A DNA stretch of 64,000 bases from Parastagonospora avenae f. sp. tritici 18332-5 (GCA_022559985.1 JAFJTR010000023.1:62001-126000); one strand, 5' to 3'. Counted from the stretch's first letter, positions 52,696 through 63,791 are shown. Notes: a model not told the origin generated them from the sequence alone. Program-made: numbers and translations.

Positions 52696-55600
52696 CTAGT
52701 AGCCGTACTGCCTCCTAGGCTGAGTTCGCCCACGACGTCCTCCACTGCCAGGGCCAATGTCGATGCTCTGCAGTTCGAGGCTCAGAGCCATGTCCTCGTT
52801 TTGAACGTTTGCACCGTGTCCGAGGGGGATCTTGGCTGGGATAGGTGGTGCGCCAGAATATCTGGGAGCTTCGTTTCCATAGCTTGGGCTAGAGCCGTAG
52901 CTGTTGGGGTTGTGCCGCTCGCGCAGGACATGCGGTTCGGGACGGGCGGAGTACGAGGACGAATCATGCCCGTCGTACGAGGGCCGTGGGCTGCGTCGCT
53001 GATAGCCGTCGCGATCGTTGGCACGGGATCGGGTGGCAGACTGGTCTGCGAGAACGAGTGCGCCGGTGTTGGCATATCGGTCGTTAAAGTCGTGCCTGGT
53101 GGTCACCAACGCGTTGCTAGGCTCGTCAGAATCACCAAAGGTCTGGCTTGTAGCGTGGCGGATGCGATCCCTGGCCTCGCGATCCCGACGATATTTCTCC
53201 TCGCGCTGTCTAGCTGCCTCAATGTCTCGAGAGCCATTCAGCTGTGCTCGGGTGCGGGCCGGCTTCTCCTTGACAGTGCCTTTTGGTGTGGGCTCAGGCG
53301 CCCAATTGTCGATCGGTAAGTGGTCCGAAGCGTCAACGACACGTCCACTAAACGTGACGATTTGGCCCTTGTCGTTGTATTCCATCCTGCTGCCGGGACG
53401 CTCTTCGTCGTCAGAGGGAATTGGCGACTTGGACATTCTAGGATTGTAGACGTCAAAGCTGTCTGGGTTGAAAGCGATTCCGGACAGGCGACGCTCACCA
53501 GAGTCTTCCATGGGTGGTGGGCGAGGCGAAACCGATTTTCGTGTAGGCATACTTCGAGCAGGACCGCGCGATGAACGGTCATCCGCTGCAGTAGGAGAGT
53601 ACCTGGACATGCGGTTCTCTACAGGACTTGGTTCGTACCTAGACATGCGATTCTCAACAGGGCTGGGGTCGTATCTAGACATGCGGTTCTCCACAGGGTT
53701 GGGAGAGTACCTAGGGTTCACGTTCGGGCTGGTAGCACGGGGCTTGACAACGGGAAAATCATGCACCGGAGACCTGCGGCGTGGCTGCTCGGGTGGATCA
53801 TGAGGGTAGTAGGGTGAGTCGTATGGAGGCAGGGAGGACCGGTGGACTAATTCTTGCGAGAATGCTGGTGCTTCATATTGAGCTGCCGATCGGTATTCCG
53901 CAGGCTCAGAATATTGTCGAAGGCGTGGCTGGGGCTCGTAAGAGGGTGGCGGGGCTTGGTATGCCACCATGTCACGCGACGGGTCGCGTCCGGCGATCAA
54001 GCTCGAGGGCAGAGCTGAGGTCTCCTGTCGCAGGGGAGATGGGGCCATGGTGTCGCCGCGAGATACTGGTCGGTTTGCCTGTTGCTGAACGGCTCCACGA
54101 GGATAGGTCATGCGGCGTTCTGCAGGCTGCTGACGGACTTGTTCCTCGAACGAGTATGGGTCCGGTGGACTGTACGATGCTTGCTGGGGCTCCTCGCGAT
54201 ACCGTGTCATGTTCAATGGCGCCGGGCTCTCATCCTGGTAGCTGCGAAGGTTTTCTTGGCTGGGATGCGGCAGGGTGTTTGCATTCTTCCTATGTGTCGG
54301 TGGCGGAGGCGGCATGTCGTCTTCGTCTTCCACCATGGGCTGCATGGCGCTTCGTCTGCGATGCGAAGCGTTCTCGTCGTAGGGAGAAGGTAGGTTGCCA
54401 TAGCTGTCAGAGTGGTACTGCTCGAGAGGAGACAGCTGGGCTGGGCTTCGATCATGGCTCCGACTTGGCCTAAGCGGGGCCACCTGGTACTGAGGGTCCT
54501 GGTATTGTTCCTGCGAGTATTGCAACTGTTGATATTGAGGATCCTGGAACTGTTGGTACTGGTCCTGGCGCGGCTCGGGCTCGAACGTGTGCTGCGTCGG
54601 AACTACCGGTGCCGAATGCGAGTGGGCTGGCTCGGGAGGGTAGAATTGAGGTTGCGGTCGCGAGGACTGGTAGTTGTCCTGCGACATTGTCCTGTTGTGC
54701 GCATTGTCCCTGACGTGTGAGGGCACAGCATTGGCGGCTTGCACCTCGTAAGGCTTGGGCGCGGCGTAGGACAAGTCGTAGCTCTGGCCATTTTGCTGAG
54801 TGACGTTGGTGAGTGACGGCCGTGGGTTTGGCGGCGTGTATGGATCCTGCGCTTGAGGCACCTGTTGGCGCTGGGGGGTGTTGTTTGACACTGGAGTGCC
54901 GTTGAGCGGCGATGCATCCGGCACTGGTCTGCGAGACGGTGTGTCCGGCTGCTGGCTGTTGCGCTGCTGTACTGGAGTGCGCTCTTGTGGTTGCGCATGG
55001 CGTGGAGAGCCCAGCTCGCGCGGACCCGCCCTCAATCCCCGCAGACCGCGCTGTTCTGGTGTGTTCGATGGCGATGGCGTCGCGCCTGTAGGGTCGGAAG
55101 GCAGCGGTCTTCGCTTCACGGGCATGCTCTCTCGTGGTCCACCGACTGCTGGACTCTGACCCTCAGGGCGCGTAGACTCCCTCCTCTTCTCAGCCACTGG
55201 CTTCTCTGCCTTTGGTCGGGTGTCGTAGAATGTCAACTCGATGCGAATCTCGCCAGCGTATTTGCCCTTGCAATTGAGCGGGTGCCAGTCGTCGCTCTGT
55301 CCTCCGCCGGGCGTGATAACCGCGTCCAGATTGGCCCAGGTCTCGCCGATCAATTCCGTCTTCTTGTCGTCATTGAACACGGAAATCTTCAGGCGGTGGT
55401 AGTCGGGCGAGTCGTGGACGGTGAAGCGGAGTTCCTGGTCCCTATCAAATCTGTCAGTCCATGTCGAATGTTATTTCCGTCCTGCACTCACCATCGCGGC
55501 GTCTGTCCTCCGCGCTTGTCGGTCTTGGTCTTTTTGGCTTCTTTCCCTAACCGGGCAGCACAGTAGGGGTCTTGTTTACCCATAGACTTCCTCTTCGGGA

Positions 55601-55763
55601 CTAGTTAGCGCTGTTCGAGGGGTGGTTTATCGTTGTTGCTACTTACATTGGGCAGGTTCTTGGCCCGGTCGAAGATGGCGACCAGAGTGCCAATCACAGG
55701 ACCGTCTACAGACATGTCCGCGAATATGGCGGCCGCATGGTTGACTGTTCTCGTAGCCATCAT
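52696..55763 (-). CDS. C2-domain cytokinesis protein, Inn1/Fic1-like
   Basis: A single N-terminal C2 domain is followed by a very long Pro/Arg/Gln-rich disordered tail, about 987 residues in all. Exons are 55763-55647, 55592-55492 and 55441-52696, with introns of 54 and 50 nt. The joins give a continuous C2: 'GTLVAIFDRAKNLPN', 'RKSMGKQDPYCAARLGKEAK', 'PRWDQELRFTVHDSPDYHRL' and 'IGETWANLDAVI'. The tail has many PxxP and 'PPY' motifs suited to SH3 or WW partners, plus three 12-residue repeats containing 'PVENRMSRY'. In yeasts, Inn1 and Fic1 have this architecture and act in septum formation and actomyosin-ring function. Two adjacent in-frame ATGs (55763, 55760) start it. Orthology is inferred from architecture. 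Confidence 0.85.
53599..53706 (-). repeat. Three tandem 36-bp repeats inside the C2 protein gene
   Basis: Three copies begin at 53599, 53635 and 53671, followed by a partial copy. Each encodes a 12-residue unit of the form 'PVENRMSRYxPS'. The period is a multiple of three, so copy-number change keeps the frame. Confidence 0.9.
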
Positions 55764-57179
55764 GCGCTGGTTGCGTCGAGTGCCGTCTTATCGAGGTCGA
55801 GTGCCAGTAAGGCTGTTCCCGAGCGAGCGGACGCGGTCGGAGGGGCGATGGGGTCGCCGGATCGAGAGTCGGTGAACGGTCATACGCTGCAATCGCGGGT
55901 CGACGAAGTGAAGGGTGCAGCGACGGCGACAGAAAAACAGCGATTGGAAAAAGAGCGACGGTGAAGGAGGTGGAGCAGGTGTAAAGTGTCGTGCAGCAGC
56001 TTGCAGGACATGAATGTTTGTGTTTCGGTACTCCAGCCACGCCCCAGCCATCCGCGCAACCGCGCCCACGCGCCTCCCCGATTCGCAGACGCCCCGCGCT
56101 AGCACTAGTCCAGACCCGCTTCACATGCACCCCTTGCGCTTGCAAACACCTTGTTTTTAGCAACACCCTCCTTGCGAACCATCGATCACGCATCTCCTGC
56201 ATGTAGCGCATGCCTCTAGGCTTCAGGAATCTGTGTGGCGGGGCCTCAACAGCCGCTTTCCGCCATGGTGCCGTACTAAACAAACAGTGACAGCTCTCGG
56301 GTGAAACGGCAGTCCTGGTGCACCACAGCCCTGCGCACACCAGAGCGGGCTGCATGCCATTGTACGCGTATCCTGTTGGTGGTACGTATTCCTTAACCAT
56401 TTTGCTTTTGGTCGACGCAGTGCCGCTGCACTCAGCCATGCCGCACTCGCAATGCGCGGCTGACCATGAAGTCGACCCAACACCAACCACTTTCTTCAAA
56501 TTACTCGACGACGGCCCTTTTGTTCAGCTTCAGTGCATGGGAGCGCGCCCTGCTTTGGAGTGTGCTCGGTGATCAGATTGTCTAGGTCTCGGTGCCGGTC
56601 GCCGAAAGCAACACCCGGACAGGGATACCGTGCATCTCCCGCTCGCCAAGTCGTACCACTCCCCATATAAGACAGGTTTGTTATGATCCATCAACAAAAG
56701 CTCGAGCGGGATCCCTCGTCCTTTCAGGTGGCTGGCAACAAATTCCAATGTGCGAAATGTGATTCATATCGAGATCTATATCATATATCACGATCACGAT
56801 CACGGCGTATTTCGCAGCCTCACAAACGGTCCGACCGCGACATTGTACTCGCCCAAAACACGCTGCCGGGGTGATTCTCTAAAACAGTCGCGAAGCAATG
56901 GTCGAATGCGTCTCGTGGTTTTACTGGTCTGCTCATTCCTCAGTGTGATTTACATGAAATCGAGTTGGGCGCCTGTTGTCAGCCTCATTTCGAAACTAAG
57001 TTATTTTTCGACTTTTCTTCAAATGCTCAATCGCAGTGTTCGACGCAATGTGGCGAGCAAGCGATGTTACGGGTTCCATGTCAGCCTGTCGGGGTAGAGT
57101 GATTGTGAAAGTCACGTGATGTCATTCGTTCACTACGTAGCCGACACGCCAGCATATCAGCTACATTTCGCGCAGCTCT
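55764..57179. other. Intergenic between divergent genes
   Basis: About 1.4 kb between the C2 protein gene (minus) and the second 'ELRN-IYA' gene (plus). A long minus-strand frame here (55639-56499) runs over the C2 gene start in another frame, has irregular composition and no family features; I do not call it. Both promoters are expected here. Confidence 0.5.
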
Positions 57180-57923
57180 ATGACTAACGAGCTCTTCGAG
57201 TCCATACCAAGAGCATCAACTAATTTGTCTCAACTAATCTCGCCGTTCCGAATCTCTCGTCTATACACCCAAGCATCTACCCCTATGGACGCTCCACATC
57301 TCCTTTCGCTCCTCGGCGAGCTCCGCAACCATATCTACGCCTGCTGCCACGAGAATCATACTCGAACCGAAGGTCGATTTGACTTTCTCGGCCTGACGCA
57401 AACCTGCCAACAACTCCGCACCGAGTTTCGCCCGCTGCACATGATTGAGAACCGGCTGTACATCTCCTTCTCTCGCACTGCTCAATACATCGCTGCATTC
57501 ATCCCTCAACCCGGACCAACCAGCCTCGCGAACTTCGTGCTCTTCCTACCGCTCTACATGGAGTACAAAGCCGACCTCATCCCGCTGGTACACCTCAGCC
57601 GTCTCGCTCCCAATGCCAAGTACAAGTGGCTCATGACGGAACGACGAACAGGGGCCACGCCAGCTAATGGTACTCCCGTCATTATCCGTGTCGTTGATAT
57701 GTGCTACAACTTCATCCGCACACTCACTTCAGAATTTGATTGTGTTGCAAAGCTGAAGATGCGCTTGCCACATCCTGTGAAGTTGGGAGATAGGGGGGTG
57801 CAGGAGTTCCACATCACCTTTAAGCAGGGTGCGAGAGAGGAGTGTATGGATGGACGCGCGAGGTCCGTGCAGGATACGAAGATCATGATGTGGCTGAGGT
57901 CGTCGAGGTTGTTAGGGCTGTAG
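57180..57923 (+). CDS. Small 'ELRN-IYA' protein, paralogue 2
   Basis: Intact single-exon frame of up to 247 residues. The likely functional start may be the ATG at 57285, which begins 'MDAPHLLSLLGELRNHIYAC' and matches the length of the paralogue's first part. Family motifs follow: 'FLGLTQTCQQLRTEFRPLHM', 'LYISFSRTAQYIAAFIPQPG' and 'VVDMCYNFIRTLTSEFDC'. It lacks the intron of the gene at 51556-52144, lies about 5 kb away on the opposite strand, and its C-terminus is longer. Function is unknown; the leading part resembles fungal F-box-like proteins. Confidence 0.78.
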   Translation: MTNELFESIPRASTNLSQLISPFRISRLYTQASTPMDAPHLLSLLGELRNHIYACCHENHTRTEGRFDFLGLTQTCQQLRTEFRPLHMIENRLYISFSRTAQYIAAFIPQPGPTSLANFVLFLPLYMEYKADLIPLVHLSRLAPNAKYKWLMTERRTGATPANGTPVIIRVVDMCYNFIRTLTSEFDCVAKLKMRLPHPVKLGDRGVQEFHITFKQGAREECMDGRARSVQDTKIMMWLRSSRLLGL

Positions 57924-58131
57924 GATGTTGGGATGAGAGTGAAGGGGTTTTTGGACGAGGTGGAGGGCGCGGGGCCGCAGCTACCTTGGAACGTTACGTG
58001 TTACTCTGAGTAGGGGAATAATGGATAGTACATATGGCGCCTACGGTGGGAAGCTTGGATGAAACACATTTGATGTGGTAGTCAACACATTCTTAGATGA
58101 AAACATGACGCAGAAACAATACCTCCACCCC

Positions 58132-60345
58132 CTACCACGCCGCTTCAAAAGCCCCCATCATAATCCCATACCCCCATTCAAACTCCCTCATCCGTCCCTC
58201 ATCCCCCTCAACCTCCCTCCTCCACCCCTCCAATCCACTCCTCTCCCTCTCCGCAATATCCCTTAACACCTCCCTCCCTCCCTCACTCAATATTCCCTCC
58301 CCCTCCGCCGCAAGCACCTCATGCACCTCCATCCCTGCCCACGCCATCCCCACAACCGCATCCCCCCTCCCCTTCCACCTCCCACCCATCCCCACCATCC
58401 ACTCCGCGCACGCCACGAACTCACCATCACTCCCCGCCACCGCCTCGCGCAAATCCGCCGGCTTGTCGAATCCCGCGCTCTCAAGCATTTCCAGCCCGAG
58501 ATCGAGAAGGCTGGTGGATTGGTTGTTGGAGGTGCGCCGGGCTTCGTCCATGCCGGCGACGATTGGGGTTTCGGGGGGGAGGCCGGATTGTGCGCGGAGG
58601 ACAGTGAGTAGGGAGGAGGTGGAGAGTGTGGTTGTGTGGATGGGGAGGGAGGGGAGGGAGGAGAGGAGGGTGGGGAGGGTCAGGAAGAGGGATAGGAAGT
58701 TTTTGGTCGTGAAGTGTTTGGAGGTGTGTTCTAGGCTGGGAGGGCAAGATGTGAAACTAGGTGTTGTTGGAAGAAGTGAGAGGACGGGGTAGGAGGTTAG
58801 GATGTCCTGCGCGGATGATAGGGTGGCGAGGGATGGGCGCTGGGTGAAGGCGAAATACGCGGAGGCATCTGGTAGTGGTGTTGACTCGCTGAGCTCGCTG
58901 ATCCAGGCTTTGACGACTTCGACCTCTCTGTTGGTGAAGGCACCGAACATCCTGCCTTCCCATGATAGCTCTTTGATCAGTCGACTCTTTGAACTATCTC
59001 CCTTGATGACCCATGGCTTACAGTTACTCAGGTCATGCAAGAACTCTCTCTGCCATTTGGTGTCTTGGAAGGCGTTTGGGTCAAGCCAGTCGACCAGTGA
59101 TCTGCGACCGATGCGTAATCGGCTATTGCAGTGGAGTTTGTGGGCGACTAAGCTCTTTGCCGCAAATATCTTGACTACTACTGCTTCCCTCTCGGTGCTT
59201 GGGAATGGTTCTTCCACTGGTGTCTTCAACGATGGACTTTCGGGAGTGGTAGGCAAGCCTTCGGCGAGAATGTAGCCCGCTTGCACACGCTTCCAAGCTA
59301 CATGTGCAGCTTCTGACCCGTCCGTCTGCTCGACAAGGTCTATGTACTCAGTCACAGCAGAAGTAGCCATGGCTGCGTGACCCGAATCGGCGTTGTCGAT
59401 TGAGATATGGAGCTCAAAGTAGTAAGGGTTCAGGCGCAGCTCACGAAGCTCTTTCACAGTCTTCAATAAATGCAGTGGTAAGCTCTCGTAAGCCATATTG
59501 AAGCCCATAACCTCAGGTAGAAAATCATTTGGGAACAGCGATATGAGCAGTTGAGCGACGGCTGCCTTCCAGCAACGCACTTCGTTCAGCTCATGCCGTG
59601 GGTGGATGAAGTCTTCGGAGTCCGCTGCAGGTAAGCTAGCCTTGATGTCGTTAATCAATTCCCGGTATACGTGGACGTGGTTCTTTGCGAGATCGCCATC
59701 TCCAAGCTCTTCTGACATGACTTGCCATGCATTTTTCGTAATGTTGCGATATATGAATGGTGTGCTGATCTTGTTGATGTGCCCAAGCCAGGCACCATCC
59801 ACATATTTCACTGGCGCAGCTTGTTTGAGCCACCACATTGCTTCGGCTTGGTCGGAGAACATTTCGCGGGGTCCTCCAGCTTTGCGGCGAGCCAAATACT
59901 CTTCCCAGTGGTCGGTGACATCGACATCTTTGGACTTGAGGAAGTGGTTTAAGCTGTCCTGTGAGAATGTCGTAACTGATAGAATACCGCTTGCTGGGTC
60001 CTTAAGAGCATCTGTGAGAGTAGACGACAACAGGGAAAGGAGTAGTCCGCGACATTCCGGCAAGATGTCGGGATGATGCTCGAGGTTGTGTAGTTTGTAG
60101 TATAGCTGCTTGTGTGCTTGAAGTTCTGGGTCCATAGGCTCTTCTTTTGTGACAGGAAGGGACGGTAGACCATGATCATCGATAGGCGGTTTGATGTCGT
60201 TTGTGGCCGCATATCTCCGACTGCAAGGAGTTTCGAGATCTTCCCGCCTTGGCCTTCTCTTTTCTAGACGATTGCGAACCTCGTTGTAGGCAAAAAGCGC
60301 CATGAATGCAAGAAGCACTGCTGTGGTGGTTTGTAGTATGAACAT
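58132..60345 (-). CDS. Membrane-anchored haem-oxygenase-like (iron-containing redox enzyme) oxidase
   Basis: Single-exon protein of 737 residues. An N-terminal hydrophobic segment (~4-20, 'LQTTTAVLLAFMALFAY') followed by Arg-rich residues indicates a membrane anchor. Residues ~165-340 resemble the haem-oxygenase-like 'iron-containing redox enzyme' family, in which helices provide Glu and His ligands to two irons. Candidate ligands are Glu213 and His223 in 'EELGDGDLAKNHVHVY', Glu287 in 'MAYESLPLHLL', and His313, Asp320 and His323 in 'PYYFELHISIDNADSGHA'. A later block ('WVIKGDSSKSRLIKELSWEG', 'RMFGAFT') and a low-complexity C-terminus follow. Characterised members (UndA, SznF, BesC) do oxidative decarboxylation, N-oxygenation or C-C cleavage. 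The substrate here is unknown. It is divergent from the methyltransferase at 60861. Confidence 0.78.
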   Translation of the reverse strand: MFILQTTTAVLLAFMALFAYNEVRNRLEKRRPRREDLETPCSRRYAATNDIKPPIDDHGLPSLPVTKEEPMDPELQAHKQLYYKLHNLEHHPDILPECRGLLLSLLSSTLTDALKDPASGILSVTTFSQDSLNHFLKSKDVDVTDHWEEYLARRKAGGPREMFSDQAEAMWWLKQAAPVKYVDGAWLGHINKISTPFIYRNITKNAWQVMSEELGDGDLAKNHVHVYRELINDIKASLPAADSEDFIHPRHELNEVRCWKAAVAQLLISLFPNDFLPEVMGFNMAYESLPLHLLKTVKELRELRLNPYYFELHISIDNADSGHAAMATSAVTEYIDLVEQTDGSEAAHVAWKRVQAGYILAEGLPTTPESPSLKTPVEEPFPSTEREAVVVKIFAAKSLVAHKLHCNSRLRIGRRSLVDWLDPNAFQDTKWQREFLHDLSNCKPWVIKGDSSKSRLIKELSWEGRMFGAFTNREVEVVKAWISELSESTPLPDASAYFAFTQRPSLATLSSAQDILTSYPVLSLLPTTPSFTSCPPSLEHTSKHFTTKNFLSLFLTLPTLLSSLPSLPIHTTTLSTSSLLTVLRAQSGLPPETPIVAGMDEARRTSNNQSTSLLDLGLEMLESAGFDKPADLREAVAGSDGEFVACAEWMVGMGGRWKGRGDAVVGMAWAGMEVHEVLAAEGEGILSEGGREVLRDIAERERSGLEGWRREVEGDEGRMREFEWGYGIMMGAFEAAW

Positions 60346-60860
60346 GATATGAGTTGCGTCGTAGACTCAAATTGCTCAACTTGGGTGGATTGACAGTTCT
60401 GATAGATTATGTCCGCGAAGTAGACTCTAACACGCCACATGGTGAATTTAATTTCGCTGACGATGGGATTGTGCTGTGAATGCGGTCGGTACCTGAGACG
60501 TCGATGTCATCGTGTCGCAGGCGCTAATCCAGCGCCTGTAGCGAGATCTGGGGTGATCCGCGCCGGACCAATGATAGTCGCCTTTCGGACAATCCTTGCA
60601 TCTTTGCGCGCCGAAAGTACGTAAAGTCGCTCCACGTGGGCACGTGAAGGTAACACCTTCCGTTGTAGCAAACCTTGCCAAGACCAACGTCACTCTGACC
60701 TGTCAATGTGTGACAAAACCCCGCTGTGGCACAGGCATAGCAAAATTGTCCCATGCTTCGGTCAAGTAGTACTTCTAGACATGAGCAGTATACATATGTG
60801 GAACCAAAAGCTTTTCTCTGCTGCAACTTGATTGTGCCTTCGTGGAGTACATCTCGCAAC
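60346..60860. promoter_or_regulatory. Divergent promoter region, oxidase / methyltransferase
   Basis: The oxidase (start 60345, minus) and methyltransferase (start 60861, plus) point away from this 515-bp spacer, so it should hold both promoters. The plus frame is partly open before 60861 but without coding features. Confidence 0.5.
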
Positions 60861-61941
60861 ATGGCTCAGAATCACGAAGCTACAGTTGCAATTCAGGCGC
60901 TTACTAGATACTTGGGCGAGAAGAAGTATACTTTTATTTGCCCGTCCCCAGAATCGCAGGGTAGGGTAGTTCAGAAGAGAAGTTCACATGCATCCACCGC
61001 AGATGCGAAGAGCATCCAGGACTTCTTTGGCTGGAGTTTACCATGCTCTGAGTTAGTCATAATTCTTCGCTCTTGGCAAATGCTCAAGACTAACAGAATG
61101 CAGGGCAACACTCAGATCAATAATCCCAGTCGACATATTTGATGCACTGCACAGTAGCTTTATAATCACCAGTAATGGCAACAAATTTCGTTCGACCATA
61201 CGTGTGTCAGACTTCTATCTACCGATTGCCCCGGATCATGGCCCAGAGATCGCTCCGCTATACTACATCCATTCATCCTTCCCAGTGTCGTCAGATGCAG
61301 TCTTCTTTGGGCCTGACACGTACCTTTTTGTTGCCTTTCTGCAGATCATCAGCAAACACATGCTACAGTCACCAACTTACGTTGTGGATGTGTGTTGCGG
61401 ATCAGGCGCCGGTGCAATACATATGGCCAGGACATACCCACGGGCGAGAGTGTTTGGACTGGACCTCAATCCGCATGCGTTGAGTCTGGGTAGTGTCAAT
61501 GCTCGCTTGGCTGAGATGACAGTGGATTTCCAGGAGTCGGATCTATATGCTGCTGTGCCAGAGAACCTGAAGTCTGGCGGCATTGATCTCATCGTCAGCA
61601 ATCCTCCATACATTGCCTCAAGCCCGAACGGAGAAGACTTACCAGTATACGCGGACGGCGGCGCAAACTTCGGGCTCGACATCTCGTTACGGATTGTGGA
61701 AGAGGGCATGAAGATGCTGTCATCGACTGGCATGATCGTCATTTACACCGGTGTCGCCATTCCAGTCGATGACCCTGGCCACGACGCATTTCTGGGGAAA
61801 TTAAATAGAGTGGAAGGTGCAGAGCTAGTTGAGTACACAATCCTACACCCCGACATGTGGCCGGAAGAGATCGGAAGAGGGGCGTACGCAGACGTCGGCA
61901 GGATACAAGCCGTGGGCGCTGTACTGCAAAAGAAGATTTGA
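60861..61941 (+). CDS. HemK-like class I SAM-dependent methyltransferase
   Basis: About 342 residues. Exons are 60861-61051 and 61104-61941, with a 52-nt intron (GTTAGT to ATGCAG, branch CTAAC). The splice joins 'FFGWSLPCSE' to 'ATLRSIIPVDIF' and keeps frame. The N-terminal ~120 residues form an accessory domain. The catalytic domain has the SAM-binding loop 'VVDVCCGSGAGAIHMA', the acidic ribose-binding strand 'RVFGLDLNPHAL' and the 'IVSNPPYIAS' motif typical of enzymes that methylate planar nitrogen (glutamine, adenine and similar). The NPPY is intact. The subgroup differs from canonical HemK/Mtq1, so the substrate is unclear; it may be a small molecule. Divergent pairing with the haem-oxygenase-like oxidase hints at a shared pathway, which is inference. 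Confidence 0.85.
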
Positions 61942-62174
61942 TCCAAACCCTACATTTCACGACGCAGTACACTCATATACCAAGAGATTTCAAGAACATG
62001 TAGCGCAATTTCCTCATCATTAGGCTGACTCCAATCTCTATGTCCGCTATCCTCACCTTTCTCTCCACATTGATTCAACCGAAAAACACGAAGCCAATAA
62101 AACCAACTACACATAGCACCAATGATGAATTACCCGCTAATGAAATACTCACATCAATTGCCGTATTCATCCCT

Positions 62175-63791
62175 TCAGGTAGCAGCACTTCTCGTGCTTC
62201 CATTCCTTGATACCGGAAACGCACCGGGACACCTGTTCTGTCTCTCAAACTCCAGCGCCATTTCCAGATTCTGTCTCAGCTCCACATCGGAAATGGACTT
62301 CGTGCTATGTGCATTGGGAACAGGAGAGCTGTTGCCATCAATAATAACAGGCTTCACGACAGCAGCATCGAGCTCCGTGGCCTCAGCTTTCTCTGTAGGT
62401 GCTACCTTCATGGCATCAGAGTTGTTTGACGTAGTGGCTGGTAATTCAGTCGGCGCAGGAGGTAGCGGTAATGGTGCTTCGCGTTTCGGTACCGGTACCG
62501 TGGTAAAAACGTCGTCAATGGCACCCAGAGGCTGGGTCGTGCCAAAGAAGGTATCAGCCGGCGGGTGTGAGAACCGTTTTGCTTGGGTCGGAGTATTTGA
62601 TGGTACGCCAGATTCTCCAGCCTGCATCGTCGACGTCCGACTCTTTGCCGCTCTTTGACTTTCCCAGTCGACAGTACGAATACCATTCGCTTTCGAGTTC
62701 TTCGTAATTTCCTCATTGTCTTTGCGCGACTTCTCGCGCTGAGCCTCGAGCCACTGCTTTTTCCTAGTATCTTTGGGTAGGACCTTCTTCTTGTAGCATG
62801 CATCTGGAGTCGCGTGTGTGTGGTATTCGCACCCAGCTTTGGCAGCTTTCGAGGTCTGATGAGAGAGACAGAGCAGAGCTCGCTCTGCCATGAGATGGGC
62901 AAAAGTAGCAGGTAAGCCAGAGAGATCCAGTCTAGCGGATCCTTGGACGTTTGTGTTAATACACTGGTCAACCACGAAAGACTTCAACGAATTCGAAACT
63001 CCCTTGTTATCTGCGGAGAACAAATGCTTGATGGTGTCGTCATCTGCCCGAGTTGTTTCCAGCTTCTCTTGAAGGAAATCGATGACTGAATCCGCAAAGT
63101 CAACAGCCCGGATGGCGCAGCCCAAGATGTGCGCGTTGATCAGGGGCCAAAATAGTTGCCACTTGTATTTAGAAGTGCTCGTATGCAGTGGATTATAAGC
63201 ACCATGATAGCCCGGTAGTATTGCGCCAGTGTGCAGCCAGATCTGGTACAGCCGAAAGGCGTTCGGGTTGAGCTCTGGCAACTCATAGAGCAATTCACTG
63301 CCATCCGACGCCGGAACAATGTCTGGCACTGAAGAGCTCGGGACCCGAAAGTATTTTCTGGTGAAGTACTGCGACGAGGGGTCTTGTTGGCCGACGAGAA
63401 GATCGAGCAATGGACGCTCTGGCTCTTCGGCGTTGTTGCTTTCGACAGCTGGTTTGGTCTTTGTCTCCTTTGAATCACCCTCTTCCTTGCAACCGGCTTC
63501 ACTGACGGCTGTGATTTGAGTGGCTCTTCCAGGGACGAGCGTCGCAGGACGAGGCCCTTTCAATTCCCACAATCCCGCCTCCTCTTTCTTTGCAGCAGGT
63601 TGGGGACCCTTGATTGCATTTTCCTCAAGCCACTCCGAGATGGAGTTGAGATCGACAGCGCTTTTGACCCGTGCGCTGTGCTCGGATCGCTCGTCTTTGA
63701 TCGTCTGTCCTCCATTAGTCGGCTCTGCCTTCTTGATAGTTTTGCCTTTCGCTACGGAAGGCTTCTTGGATTTGAAAGGTTTGAGACACAT
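62175..63791 (-). CDS. BTB/POZ-like protein
   Basis: Single-exon protein of about 538 residues, starting at ATG 63791 (MCLKPFKSKKPS); the frame extends upstream only to a non-ATG codon. A charged N-terminus (~1-140) leads to a BTB-like region as found in many Dothideomycete proteins: 'FRVPSSSVPDIV', 'LYQIWLHTGAILPG', 'WPLINAHILGCAIRAVDFAD' and 'VIDFLQEKL'. A conserved cysteine/histidine patch follows ('GCEYHTHATPDACYKKK'), possibly a small metal site, then a long disordered Ser/Pro/Lys tail. It is distinct from the broken BTB gene at 26130-26820. Role unknown, probably protein-protein interaction. Confidence 0.75.
   Translation of the reverse strand: MCLKPFKSKKPSVAKGKTIKKAEPTNGGQTIKDERSEHSARVKSAVDLNSISEWLEENAIKGPQPAAKKEEAGLWELKGPRPATLVPGRATQITAVSEAGCKEEGDSKETKTKPAVESNNAEEPERPLLDLLVGQQDPSSQYFTRKYFRVPSSSVPDIVPASDGSELLYELPELNPNAFRLYQIWLHTGAILPGYHGAYNPLHTSTSKYKWQLFWPLINAHILGCAIRAVDFADSVIDFLQEKLETTRADDDTIKHLFSADNKGVSNSLKSFVVDQCINTNVQGSARLDLSGLPATFAHLMAERALLCLSHQTSKAAKAGCEYHTHATPDACYKKKVLPKDTRKKQWLEAQREKSRKDNEEITKNSKANGIRTVDWESQRAAKSRTSTMQAGESGVPSNTPTQAKRFSHPPADTFFGTTQPLGAIDDVFTTVPVPKREAPLPLPPAPTELPATTSNNSDAMKVAPTEKAEATELDAAVVKPVIIDGNSSPVPNAHSTKSISDVELRQNLEMALEFERQNRCPGAFPVSRNGSTRSAAT

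Noticed and set aside
53781..54473. 230-codon plus-strand frame
   Set aside because: Antisense to the low-complexity tail of the C2 gene, which itself has a consistent coding pattern.
55639..56499. 286-codon minus-strand frame upstream of the C2 gene
   Set aside because: Overlaps the confirmed C2 exon 1 in a different frame, has no family motifs and erratic composition.
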